Assembly (NCBI RefSeq): GCF_002878395.1
Contig: NC_061115.1
Location: forward strand, 54,870,461 to 54,934,460
Direction: 5' to 3'
DNA: 64,000 nt
From: Capsicum annuum
Taxonomy: Eukaryota > Streptophyta > Magnoliopsida > Solanales > Solanaceae
Position 1 is the first letter of the stretch, and every line of letters begins with the position of its first letter. The translations under genes were made by a program, and so were the position numbers. Under the pieces are notes generated by a model. That model saw only the letters and a program-made list of their open reading frames with translations. It was not told where the DNA came from and did not search any database. Shown one piece after another: positions 21,555 to 32,067 of the stretch.

Positions 21555-21690
21555 TCGATATTGGCATCAGAGTCCGACTGATTTAAATTCACACCACATA
21601 GAATTCACTCAGAGGAAGTACTCCCTACCAAGGATTTTTCGCTCAAACAAGAGACCTCTGATTAAGTATGAGTAACTTCATCCACTGCTA
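21555..21690 (+). other. PBS-like site and leader-like sequence after the 3' LTR
   Basis: ATTGGCATCAGAGTCC begins six bases or so after the LTR end, close to the tRNA-Met-complementary PBS. The next 100 bp resemble the leader downstream of the 5' LTR (a CCTACCAAGGATTTTTCGCTC-like stretch against CCTAGAAATTTTCATCGCTC). This means that a second copy once continued here. Confidence 0.6.
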
Positions 21691-22606
21691 GGGGAGGGCA
21701 TGGTATAGTACAGTATTTTAAATTTTGATATGATAATTTTGATTTTTAGTATCTAAAAGAACAATACTATTATCATACCAAATTGGTTTGGTGTGGTTTG
21801 ATATTTTAAATTGGATTTTGATAGTTTGCACGTATGATAATTCGGTAACCATACTTTATATGACTTCAACTTACATATGTTCATATAAGAAAAAATTATA
21901 ACTTTAAATTTTTAGAAAATGTCTCAATTATATTAGACTAACAACTATCTTTGTAAATCAATTACACAAAAACAAGTATTTCAACATCAATAAAAGAAAA
22001 GAGGAGAATTGAAAAAAAATAGAAAGGAAAAGAGGATTTACCTAAAGCAATATATGTCGGAATCAACACTTTAGCAGACAACAATTGATCTAAGTATTGG
22101 GTAACATCTGATTTGGTCTTGAAAATTCAAGTTTTATCTTATGTAACAAAAAACTAAAGAAACACAGATTAGTGAATAAAGACTATAAAAATTGTGCTTG
22201 AGAAGTTTAATGACTGTGATATGTCTCTCTCTATTCTCCACAGTTGAATCGGAAGTTGGAACAAAAATAAAAAGACTTCTATTGATAGAAGACTGCTGAG
22301 CTTCCCCAAAAGTTTACTTCTTAGTAAAAACTTACTTTTATCCTATAATTGGATAATGACTGACATATAAATTTATTTAATTATCTTAAATATAATATAT
22401 ATGGATTTATATATTCTGAAAAAACATCGGTGTGCTATACTGTATTTTTATATTTATTGTATAAATATTAAATATCATATCAAATATTAAAATAATTTTA
22501 AATTACTACGAAATATCATATCAAATACTATAATATCCATATCGCGGTATAAAATATTTCAATTTTGATATGATATCGGATATATATTATACCATTTTCA
22601 TCCCTA
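21689..22606. mobile_element. hAT-like non-autonomous transposon with 8-bp target duplication
   Basis: The left end TAGGGGAGGGCATGGTATA and the inverted right end TAGGGATGAAAATGGTATA match at most positions. The flanking octamers TCCACTGC (21681-21688) and TTCACTGC (22607-22614) match at 7 of 8. An 8-bp target duplication is the hAT hallmark. The subterminal regions repeat TTTTGATATGAT-like words in both orientations. The 918-bp AT-rich body has no transposase. Confidence 0.75.
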
Positions 22607-22614
22607 TTCACTGC

Positions 22615-23079
22615 ACCACATTGTTGATGATTTTATCAATGAATAAATAACTAAGAGGATCATAAAAGAAATGAAGATCATTAAGCACTAAGGGAAGAAA
22701 AATGTAATTGATAAGAAAGTTTTTGCCCAAAAATGAAGAGGGCACAACAACTGCATAAAAACCCCGTTACATCAATCAAATTAATTGAGAGAATTATTCT
22801 CAAGATTAAGAAAATGGCTATATTGAAATTTTGAAGGTTTAGTGTGGTGAAAGAAATATGTATTTAAAATTTTATGAGTGTATCCTTACCAACTTTAAAC
22901 TATAACACACACAAATGAAGAAATATTTATTTACCTTGAGATTTGCTTGTGAGAGTAACAAGCATAAATCTATAAACAAAAAATAATTCTCATTAAAAAC
23001 AATTACAACTCAATAGTTCATGAAAAATGTAAAATTCTTGAAAGTGTATTAGAAACAACTGATCCAAATATTTTTTTCA
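22615..23079. other. Gene-less stretch
   Basis: AT-rich, with short chance ORFs only. No boundary signals recognised. Confidence 0.6.
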
Positions 23080-23325
23080 TTCATTTTTTACTTGTCACAT
23101 TTTGACTTGACACATTTATTAAGAAAAATATATTTTGACTTGACTTATTTATTAAGAAAAATAATTAATAACATAACTATTGTACCAAAGTATCCTTATT
23201 AAATTATGTTTACATTGTGTATTGAAATTAATTTATAGAAAAAGCAATTAATGCTAAGGGCAAATTAGGAAAAAGAGTTATCTTTTCTTGATATGTCAAA
23301 AATGACAAGTAAAAGTAAAAATCTA
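23080..23325. mobile_element. Stowaway-like MITE (eroded)
   Basis: The left arm contains ATTTTTTACTTGTCACATTTTGAC and the right arm TATGTCAAAAATGACAAGTAAAAG, which are inverted complements with some mismatches. About 245 bp, AT-rich and non-coding. The terminal CTCCCT and TA target expected of Stowaway are not clear, so the family assignment is tentative. Confidence 0.55.
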
Positions 23326-23629
23326 ATTAGAAAACTAGTGGCAAGTAAAAAGCAAACAGAGAATGTATGTGCAGATTTATATGGAAGTACTTTCATACTT
23401 GGAATATCAAAAGGCATGAGAAGAAAAAGTAACATGGACAATTTAGCTAAAAGTGACAAAAGAGATTGAAAATGAGGTGTAGGTGACTCAAGTTTTAATA
23501 ATTGAGTGTAAGTGACCATTACCTTATTAGTGATTAAGAAAGTTCAGAAAATTTGAGAATAGCCCACAATTTTTTTAATTTACACTTTGATCTAAATATT
23601 GACCTAACATAACAGGAAACGAAGGAAAA

Positions 23630-23820
23630 AAAATCCTCGTTTCTCTCTCTTCTCATTCATCATTGTTCTCTCTCTTTTTGATTTTTGTTGTTCATTGTTG
23701 TTATTTCTTTATTCATCATCTTCTGCTTCATTATCATCATCTTCTTCTTCATTATCATCATCATCTTCTTCTTATTGATTATTCTTATTGTTGCTACCAT
23801 TACTGCTGCTACTTGACTAA
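23630..23820 (+). repeat. Pyrimidine-rich TCT/TCA microsatellite region
   Basis: CTCTCT runs are followed by interspersed CATCATCTTCTTCTTCAT-like and GTTGTT words. The 74-codon open frame across it (23663-23887) is a by-product of the low complexity. Confidence 0.85.
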
Positions 23821-23984
23821 TTTTTTAGGTCAAATTTTATTTGGTACATCACTTCGGCATTACTTTATAGGTGACTTTGGTAAATAAAAATGTGTTTTTT
23901 TAGTTGAATTTGTCATCTGGGTACACTGTTGCTGTGTTGTTTTTTCAACAATGGATAGAACCCAAAGACGAATCCAACATAAGA

Positions 23985-24515
23985 GCCATCTGTTTCAACA
24001 GATCACTCATCTGTTGCGACAGATGAGTCATATTTTGCAATGCAAGACTTTCAGATGTTGATTCATATTTATGATTCTATAGCATCATAACATGAATCGA
24101 ATAGATTGATCATCTGCTGCAATAGATGAGTTATCTATTGTAACAGAGAAGTCATCTATTAAGCTAGATTAGTCACCTATTGTAATAGAACCTGAACTCG
24201 ATTCCAATAGACAGTTGTATGTTGCAACAAGTTAGTTATTTATTACAACATGTCACTCATCTGTTAGAATCAACTTCAAAGGTTCTTTAGTACCGTTATC
24301 CCAACAGACGCTTTATCTGTTGCAACAGATAGATAATCTATTGCAATATATAAGTCACCTGTTCCAACAAATGACTCATCTGTTAGAACCAGATTCAGGT
24401 TCTATAGTACCGTAACATGAATTACCAATGGGTGAGTCATCTGTTGCAACATAGAACCCACCTGTTGCAATGTATTATTCACCTATTGCAACAGATTACT
24501 CATCTATTAAGGCTT
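23985..24515. repeat. Array of degenerate palindromic 20-mers
   Basis: About 13 copies of a motif close to TCATCTGTTGCAACAGATGA recur at irregular 25-60 bp intervals. The consensus is its own reverse complement. Well-kept copies begin near 23988, 24007, 24318, 24441 and 24489. Most copies differ by several bases. The array lies immediately upstream of the MULE transposase remnant, so it may be that element's terminal or subterminal region. Confidence 0.75.
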
Positions 24516-24599
24516 ATGTTACGACACTATAAAATCACTATAATTTTATTATGATGTCATTATTAACTTTTTTTAATAAATGTCTTTAGGTACCACTAA

Positions 24600-24996
24600 T
24601 GGAGAGATCAATAACAATAAGGGTGGATTATCATGGTGAATGGATTGAAAAGAGCAATTAATATGTATGGCATTGAAAAAGGGGTGAAATGCTAGAGACG
24701 ATAGCTATGACAGTCCAAAGTGATGTTTCATATGATGATTTTGTGAATTTAATCATCAACTATTGTGTACTAAATTGTCAACTGGAAGAACTCGTTATCA
24801 GCTACATGCACAACTCCTTTAAAAATCAGAGGGTACTACCTTTCAAGATAACCGATCAGGTTTGGTTGTGTGCTTATCTTAGGGATTTAGCTAGGCCGGT
24901 GTTAAGGATATACGTAGTTGAAAAACCAAGAGAGAATGAGAACCAGAAGAAGAACAATAAGAAGACGTCTTTGATGATAAGCTGGATGATTTAGAC
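24600..24996 (+). pseudogene. N-terminal part of MULE transposase (uncertain)
   Basis: An open segment, 24689-24994, encodes a protein whose last third is charged and lysine-rich. Its position directly before the MuDR DNA-binding domain, in the same orientation, fits the N-terminal extension of plant MURA-like transposases. I see no diagnostic motif, and a stop (24992-24994) separates it from the next segment. Confidence 0.5.
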
Positions 24997-25368
24997 ATGA
25001 ATATTCCAGATGATGATCCAATACCTACGCCCGTTGTTGCAAGCAATACAGTGGAAAGTTCTTCTCAATCAACACAGTCGGGAAATAGTCAAGATGACGA
25101 GACTGGCTTTTACAAGGGAATGTCATTCAAGTATAATAAAGAACTATCTACTTTTTTGTTTATTGCTTGCTTGAAAAAAGATTTCAGACTAAAGAAGGTG
25201 ATTAATTCGAGCAAAGTCTTTTCCTTCAGATGTGTTAATCCGAACTGCAAGTGGTGGTTGAGGGCTATAAAATACTTAAGTTTTGACAGATTCGTCATTA
25301 ATGTTTATGAAAAATATCACACATGTGGTTCAGAGCACATTACGGTCCAAAATCCTCACCCACGGTAG
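24997..25368 (+). pseudogene. MuDR-type DNA-binding domain of MULE transposase
   Basis: The segment is acidic and Ser/Gln-rich at first and then carries the plant MuDR DNA-binding pattern: GMSFKYNKEL, CLKKDFRLKKV, FRCVNPNCKWWLRAI (a C-x4-C pair), then FVINVYEKYHTC. The spaced Cys-Cys and His-x-Cys are the zinc ligands of this WRKY/GCM1-like fold, which binds the element's terminal repeats. A TAG at 25366 ends it before the catalytic domain, and the frame changes. Confidence 0.85.
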
Positions 25369-25493
25369 AGGTCCTCAGTCAATATTTCCAGAATAGATTC
25401 TGCAATGGTAAAGGCCCTTCAACAAGTGATATGACCAATCAACTCCTTATAAAATTGAGTGTTATGGTTAGTTATTGAAAGATATATACAACC

Positions 25494-26033
25494 ATGGGGA
25501 TTACCAAGGACTTGGTTATGGGGACATACGACCACGGGTATACAGTCCTCGATGCCTACCATTACATGCTTGAGTCCACAAATCTCAGAAGTAAGATGGC
25601 GTTGCATGTTGATGAAAACGGAAGGTTCAAGTACTTTTTTGTATCCTATGGTGCTTGGATTCTTGGTTTTCAATATTTGAGAAAAGTCATAGCCATCGAC
25701 GGGACCTTCTTGAGGAGCAAGTATAATGGAGTTTTGCTAGTGACGGTGGCACAGAATGCAGAGAGTCACATCTTTCCTGTTGCTTTTTGTGTAGTGAACA
25801 AGGAATGTGATGCCTCGTATGAATATTTTTTTAACAAATGTGCCGAAGATATCGAAAAGTTGTATTTTATTTCATATAGGCATCTAAGTATCCCAACGAT
25901 GGGTTCAATTTTCTACACTTCGGCTCACTTTGATTGTTGCATGAGGAATTTTGGAGATAATATTCGAAAAAAGTTTCACAATGAAAAGGTCGTGACCCTT
26001 TTTTATAGAGCAGCTAAAGTATATAATAAATAT
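25494..26033 (+). pseudogene. MULE transposase catalytic domain, truncated
   Basis: The MULE transposase domain (DDE fold) is clear: KVIAIDGTFLRSKYNGVLL near 25684 holds the first Asp, and VAQNAESHIFPVAFCVV and YEYFFNKC follow. The block FISYRHLSI near 25867 corresponds to a conserved S-D-R-H motif, so the second catalytic Asp is replaced by Tyr. RNFGDNIRKKFHNEK follows, and the frame runs into the start of the Ogre LTR at 26034. The C-terminal SWIM zinc finger is missing, probably displaced by that insertion. Confidence 0.85.
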
Positions 26034-26326
26034 TGACACCCAATTTTGGCTCTTTTTTTTTCTCTAATTATTTTTTTGATGCTTCTTGGCCCTAAATAAT
26101 ATTTTTTAAAAAATAATAAAATAAGAAATAAAATTTATATTTTTATCTCTATCTCTACAAATTTTTATAATTTTTTTTTATCATAATATAAAATATTCTA
26201 AAATAATTAAATATTTTAACATTGAAATAAAAAAAATATTTTTTTGGTAGTTGCATTCTCATTTTTTTTGTAATTGTATTTTTCAGTCGATACTTTGGGA
26301 CTATATATATATATATATATATATTA

Positions 26327-26865
26327 TCGTCATTATATTAATATAATGTACATATGTTTTTGATTTAGTTCTTATATATAAAAATTATATATACATCTTA
26401 TATATATTTATGTATGTATTTTGTCAAACTGATAAATATTAAGTTATGAAATCAGTAAATCGGACACGTAGACAAATTATGTCTATAATTTATGTACGTA
26501 TGTACTAAATTCTCATATATGTATACATATATGTATAATGTCGTCATTATATTAATATAATGTACATATATTTCTGATTTAATTCTTATATATAAAAATT
26601 ACAACAACAACAACAACAACAAACCCAGTGTATTCCCACAAAGAGGGGTCTGGGGAGGGTAAGATGTACGCAGTCCATACCGCTACCTCCGAAGAAGATA
26701 GATAAAAATTATATATACATATTTATATATATACGTATTTTGTCAAAATTATAAATATTAAGTTATGAAATCAGTAAATCGGACATACAAATTATGTCTA
26801 TAATTTATGTATGTACGTGCTAAAATAATTTTAGGATAGCAAGAAACATCGATAAAATTAATTTC
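26327..26865 (+). repeat. 214-bp tandem duplication inside the Ogre LTR
   Basis: TCGTCATTATATTAATATAATG begins copy A at 26327 and copy B at 26541. Both continue through TAAATATTAAGTTATGAAATC and AAATTATGTCTATAATT. Copy B is lengthened by the SINE fragment, and its end near 26830-26865 is approximate. Confidence 0.85.
26602..26701 (-). mobile_element. TS SINE fragment (3' half), minus strand
   Basis: Read on the minus strand it ends in TTGTTG repeats. On the plus strand it opens CAACAACAACAAC and continues through CCCAGTGTATTCCCAC, GGGGTCTGGGGAGGGT and GTACGCAGTCCATAC, the conserved 3' half of solanaceous TS SINEs. A perfect 10-bp target duplication ATAAAAATTA flanks it (26592-26601 and 26702-26711). 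Copy A of the surrounding duplication shows the uninterrupted site near 26370. The element is 5'-truncated at about 100 bp. Confidence 0.9.
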
Positions 26866-27943
26866 AATAGAAAAAGAGTATTTGGACCGACAACAATCCA
26901 ACTTCAATTTTTATTTCATCCAAACCCAACTCTTATTTTATAAATTTCAACCAAGAGCACAAAAATTAGCCCAAAACTCAGTACAATTCCTATGTCCGCT
27001 TTGCCATTCCACCTCAACAGATATAATTTAACCTAATTCGTTAATTTATTTTAATCTGATGAATCCCAAAATTTTCAGTTATATTTTTATATGCGTAGGT
27101 GTTTATAATTTATTTTCATTTATTTAATTATCTATTTATTTATCTATTTATTTTTTCTTTCTTCCTCTTCTCTTTAAACTAAATTTGAACCATCCGATCA
27201 AATATCGATCGGATAAAAAAATAGTCATTTTAAAATCGAATTTTCATATATTTATCCGTATATACATATTTCTTGCTATTATTATTATTAAGGAAAATCT
27301 CTTAGGATTGTCCGATCAAAGATCAGATGGATCAGAACTGATCCAAATTCATTCGACTAGCTCAAATTGATCCAATTCGTTGATTTATTTTTAATTCAAA
27401 GGTCCACAATTTTCATTTGTTCTATTTTATATATATCCTATATATTTAATTATTTTTATCTTAAGATTAAATTTAAATTGCCTGATCAAACAATCGGATG
27501 GTCTAGATTTTAGTCAATTTTTCAAAGAACTAGTACATCTTACGCGTCTTTCCCTTGGAAAAATTAATACACGCATAGATTTTACAGTGAGCAATCATCG
27601 TGTAGTCCCAATCTCCTTTTCTCAAAACAACAACGATAGCCGCCCCCTTCACCCTTCTCATCCCCGGCCCTTCTCCACTTTGCCAAAAATGGAACCTCCT
27701 TAACCATTATAGCTGGCCACCTGCCACCACCTGCACATGAATCCCACCAAAATCGACCCTCCAACCCACGAATCCTTTAAGAATGAAAAAAATAATCCCC
27801 TAATCCATATAACAACAGAAAAATGAGTCAAAATTGTCATTAATGGCCTGGAAAAGCAAGAGATTTGTTTCAGATTTTTAAATCAATTTTAAACCAAGTT
27901 TTCTTATCATGTTTTGCTTAAATCGAGAAAGTCCAGATTCCCC

Positions 27944-27951
27944 TATAAATA
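27944..27951 (+). promoter_or_regulatory. Putative TATA box of the Ogre LTR
   Basis: TATAAATA lies in a CCCTATAAATATAGG context, followed 20-30 bp later by a GGGGGCAGAC block and a purine-rich leader. This is the arrangement expected at the LTR U3/R boundary. No expression evidence is available from sequence. Confidence 0.5.
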
Positions 27952-30900
27952 TAGGTCCTCGTCATCTGTAAGGGGGCAGACAAAAAATTTGTGAGAAACT
28001 CAGAGAGAAAAGAAACAAAGTAAGAAAAAAGAGCAAATATCTGTGAGAAAAAAAAAGTAAAAGGTCGGTGGAAAGGTATGTCAACAAATCTGAAACTAGT
28101 TGAGTAAAACAAGTCTTAAAATCGATGACTTCTTTTTGATTTTTGTTCGAATTCTAAGTTTAGGAGTTCGAGTTTTTGCTGTCGGAACCTCACTGTCGAA
28201 ACGTTTTTTCAGTTTCAGTTGTTTTTTAACGTGTGAGCATGTGATTTTGGTTCAAATCTGTTTGTATGTTGATATTCGCCATCCATCGATTCAGTTAGGG
28301 ACTATGACTCTGCTTTCAATTGTTGTTATCAAATATGTACAAATTTGATTTTCTATATACTTCTCTTTGTCTTTAGTGTGTAATTACGTCCTAATGTTAA
28401 TCTTTGTTCTTATTGTTTTGTTGCCTGTACAGTAAAATTTCTAATTTTATGAATCTATCTCATGGTTGAATATACAAAATAGCAAGTAAATACGATCTAT
28501 TTTAGCTTCAAATCGGCTATTGTAGTCAAGTTCGTAGAAGTGATTTCATTTGAAGATTATATTGGTTCAATATGTATGACCAATTTCCTGTTTATTTGCT
28601 ATCAAAATATAAGCCTAGGAAACATGAAACACATGTGTCCTTTGGCGATATTCTATTTTCCAGCAAGCGCTCTTTGTGTTCTTTTGTTGTTTTCATTCTA
28701 AGAAGAGTACTTGAAATCATCTTGTCATGCACCATCAATGTCTCGTTTGTTATACTTGTGGCAGTTTCATGATCAAAATATGTGAAAATATGTAAAATTT
28801 ATTTTCTTGTTTAATCTTCATCTCCCTTCTTTGGCTTGGCCTGACTTTCGTATATCTGAGTCATCTTAGTATCAAGATTATGTGTTAACTACCTCGCGTC
28901 CTCGTCTTGCTTTGTCTTTACTTATCTCGTCTTATATAACTATTATACACATTTGTTTTTGTGTAAATATGTGATGTGTGGTCATGCCTTCAAATAATTG
29001 TCAAAATAATATAGGATGTAAAAGGTTAACCTAAAAAATGTAGATTTGTGTTGCTTCACGTCATCATTTGAACGAAATAAAGAAATTGATCAAGTCTAAT
29101 TTCTAACCATGGTTGACTGTAGCTATTTTTAATGCCTAAAATGACTACGCATGTCTATTTCTCCATCTTTTATTTGAACCAAAACTTAGTTTAAAACCAT
29201 ATGAGGTTCCAGGGAGTTAAAGAAAAGATTAGAGATAAGATTTATTGTCATTTCTTTTTCTGTTTCAAATCTGGTTTTGTTTCATGTATCTCTTTTAAAT
29301 TGCCTAAATTTGTCTTCATTGACTCAAGGTTTGTAGTAATAATTTAAGAGAGATCATAAATCAAAAGGGGTTTCGCTGATTACCACGTTTGATCGATTAT
29401 GTGAAAATATTTATAACTTGTGTATTTGTGAGTTTTTAATTATGATTTGTTGTTCGCTCTTAATTCATTAAAGACTCGAATGTGGTGTTGTACGATCTCT
29501 TTAAACTAGTAGATATACATTATTCGTGACTTTCTTTTTGCTAATGAGTTTTAAACTTCTAATTTTGATTATTAAAAGTATGGCTCTGTTGATATGACTT
29601 TGTTTTTCTCTCTATTGTATTATTCGTAATTAATGAATTGATTTCTAATCCTTTCCTCCTTTCTTTTATTTCATAAAACAATCGAAGAGATGGAGTTCTT
29701 ATTTTTCAAACTCATTCGTGATCCAGAAGAGTTTTGGGTCAGCAACTATAAGAGGACCGCACACAGTCAGTCAAGTATTAGGAGTTTTGAGTTTCAAGGA
29801 ACCCAACGCTGTAATTTTCATTGTCCTTTACATCATGTTATTATTATTTCATTGTTACTTGCTAAAATGCTTTGTGTGATTTGGCATAGACTAAGCAACT
29901 TTGTTAAAAGAATCTTCAATCCATCATTAACGTATATCGTTGTTTCTTATCTCGGATTTTTAATAAACAAAGTGGGTAACATTATTTTCAGTTATTCGTA
30001 GGACCTGGAAGTAGTGCTTATTTATTTAAATATCACATTTCGCTACCGACTGCTCCTATATTAAAAAACATTAAAGAGTAAAATGATGGAAAGGTAATTA
30101 TTTCTCTTATCCACAAAGAAATCGTTTAAACATCAGGCTTAAATAATAAGTAAACTATAAAGCATTGCTAAAATCGATCCATTTCCATTTTAAATTAATT
30201 TTTTTACAAAAGTTTAACCTCATTTGAAATATTATTTTTGCAAAGACTTAAGTATGCCATATATATTATTTTGGAAACACATCACCATGCGCATAGATTA
30301 ACTTTTATATGCACTTATTTTGCATATATGCACATACTGTACATATTTTATACGCCCACTACTCAAAACACATATATCTATAATATTACTATTTATACGT
30401 GTGCATACACTCGTAAATTATCTTAGGTACAATATACATCTCACTTATTTGTTTATTTTCTTTTATGCATTATATGTGTTATTTTGTCATCGTTATACAT
30501 ACAATACCCACAAGTGCTAATGAAATGTAAAAACATATTTTACATATATACTGCTTTCTACATATTACATCTATTTCTCTTCACATTTTCCTCTTATACT
30601 ATACCCAAATATACGTACATATTTTATTTGATTATGCTATACATCATACATTCTTTGATACAAGGTTGGTCTTTATTGTTTTTATTTTAATTTTTTAATA
30701 CATCTTGAACATTTTCCTTTTGTAGATCAAAGAAAACATATTTTTTTCCCAACATTTTCCTAAACTGAGTTGAAGGACTATTTTCGGATAGGCTTTGAGG
30801 GGTGCCTAAAACCTTCCCCTCGGGTAATCAAAACCCTTACTCAAAATCTTTTTGAAAGACCAAAACAAAATTTTCTACATAAAATGGTTTTTTCTAATTT

Positions 30901-31018
30901 TCCTAAAAAGTTAGGTGGCAACTCTAAAAGTAATTTTCAAAACCCAAGAGTCACGAGAAACAATGCCAGTCATATGTTGTGTACTGTTTCGATCGATTCG
31001 AAATAGGGCACGATAGAA

Positions 31019-31036
31019 TGGCGACTCTGCTGGGAA
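31019..31036 (+). other. Ogre primer-binding site
   Basis: TGGCGACTCTGCTGGGA follows the LTR end by eight bases. Ogre/Tat elements use a tRNA-Arg-type primer whose complementary site starts TGGCGACTC; the match here is strong. Confidence 0.8.
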
Positions 31037-31589
31037 CTTAATGAAATTAGGTTTTAACCTTAACTTACTTAGTTTAGAATTTTTTGTGCTTTATTTATGT
31101 TATTTGCTTTACATATCTCTATATCATGCTTTCTGTGAAAGGATGAAAGTCAAATCCAAACTTGCGTTCCTTAATTGTTTGGAGAACACTATTTGTTACT
31201 ACTTTATCACTTGCACTGTTCTTATCGAGTCTTGGTCGTACACAATTCACACACTGAATAGGTGGGGAGTGTACTGCACTCCTCTGAACCTTCTTTGGAT
31301 TCCTTAGTTTTAGAGTCGGTGCAATTAGGTTAGTGTACCGTCTCACAGTTATTTAGTCCCATTCTTAAACATTGAAGGAAAAATACTATTCTAGTAATAG
31401 GTCATATTGCATATACCTTAGGCGGAACGGTCCAAGGCATCATTTCTGCAGTTAACGAACCACCATTCGTGTCAATGGGTTCTTCATGAACCCAACGACG
31501 CTATATGTGTGAAAATGATTAATTGATTCAGATTTTAAGATCGTAATAGATTCAAGACATTAAACTTACCCTGCCTTTTCTTTGCATAG
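31037..31589 (+). other. Ogre leader, non-coding
   Basis: Only chance ORFs are seen between the PBS and ORF1. A short exon-like function cannot be judged. Confidence 0.5.
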
Positions 31590-32067
31590 ATAAAAATTAA
31601 CGAGAACCTAGCTAACATTCGCATGCTGACCGACGTTCCACGAGTCCTAAGACATTGGTGGGGGAATATTCGATTAGCACATGGAGAGGAAATACTGGCA
31701 CATTTGGGGTCCTTTTCTGATCTAATGGAGCTAAGTACGGACGAGCTGCTCATCCGATTGCTGGTCAAATTCTGGGACCCAACTACAGTCACTTTCAGGT
31801 TTATAGATTTTAGGATTACACCTACCTTGGAGAAAATTAGTCAGATGGATAACTTGCCATTGACGGGGCGGGTACCTTTGGCCCCAACACTACTTCAGAG
31901 AGCATTTTTCTTCGCGTAATAAAATTGAGAGTAGGCTCAGGCTTGAGAATGGTCGAGTCAGGATGGGTAAGCCCAAGTTATCTATTTGAGAGGTTCGGTC
32001 GAAGAGAGAGCTATGACCGATCTTAGGGCAAATTATTCTTTTCCAAGATCGACTGGGAGAGACACAG
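31590..32067 (+). pseudogene. Ogre ORF1, 5' part
   Basis: The segment 31623-31919 has the pattern of the extra ORF1 of solanaceous Ogre elements (a domain of unknown function that I recall as DUF7745-like): VLRHWWGNIRLAHGEEI, LGSFSDLMEL, LVKFWDPTTVTFRF and ITPTLEKIS. After a stop at 31917 and a frame change, coding-like sequence resumes at 31964 with YLFERFGRRESYD and runs to the chromovirus insertion. The function of ORF1 is unknown. Confidence 0.7.
32063..32067 (+). other. Target-site duplication CACAG (left)
   Basis: Identical to 41837-41841. Removing one copy with the insert restores an uninterrupted reading through the Ogre ORF1 at the same phase. Confidence 0.9.

Larger units (their letters stand above)
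26034..31010 (+). repeat. Ogre-type 5' LTR, about 5 kb
   Basis: Starts TGACACCCAATTTTGGC and ends AAATAGGGCA, followed after eight bases by the PBS. It contains a tandem duplication with a nested SINE (26327-26865), a TATA region (about 27944) and a long AT-rich downstream part with only short chance ORFs. The last 250 bp hold a GGGGTGCCTAAAACC block (30799) and GGTGGCAACTC (30913), which recur in Tat-lineage LTRs. Confidence 0.8.

Noticed and set aside
23663..23887. ORF rich in His, Tyr and Leu
   Set aside because: It is a product of the TCT/TCA microsatellite, with no conserved features.
27582..27764. Minus-strand ORF of 60 codons with Gly/Arg-rich text
   Set aside because: It lies in the U3-like part of the Ogre LTR; GC-richer promoter-like DNA gives a chance frame.
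28100..28772. Short ORFs downstream of the LTR TATA box as possible regulatory peptides
   Set aside because: They lie in the non-coding R/U5-like part of a long LTR and show no conserved pattern.
30238..30690. Overlapping plus-strand ORFs rich in Tyr, Ile and His
   Set aside because: AT-rich LTR sequence of the Ogre element; overlapping chance frames without motifs.
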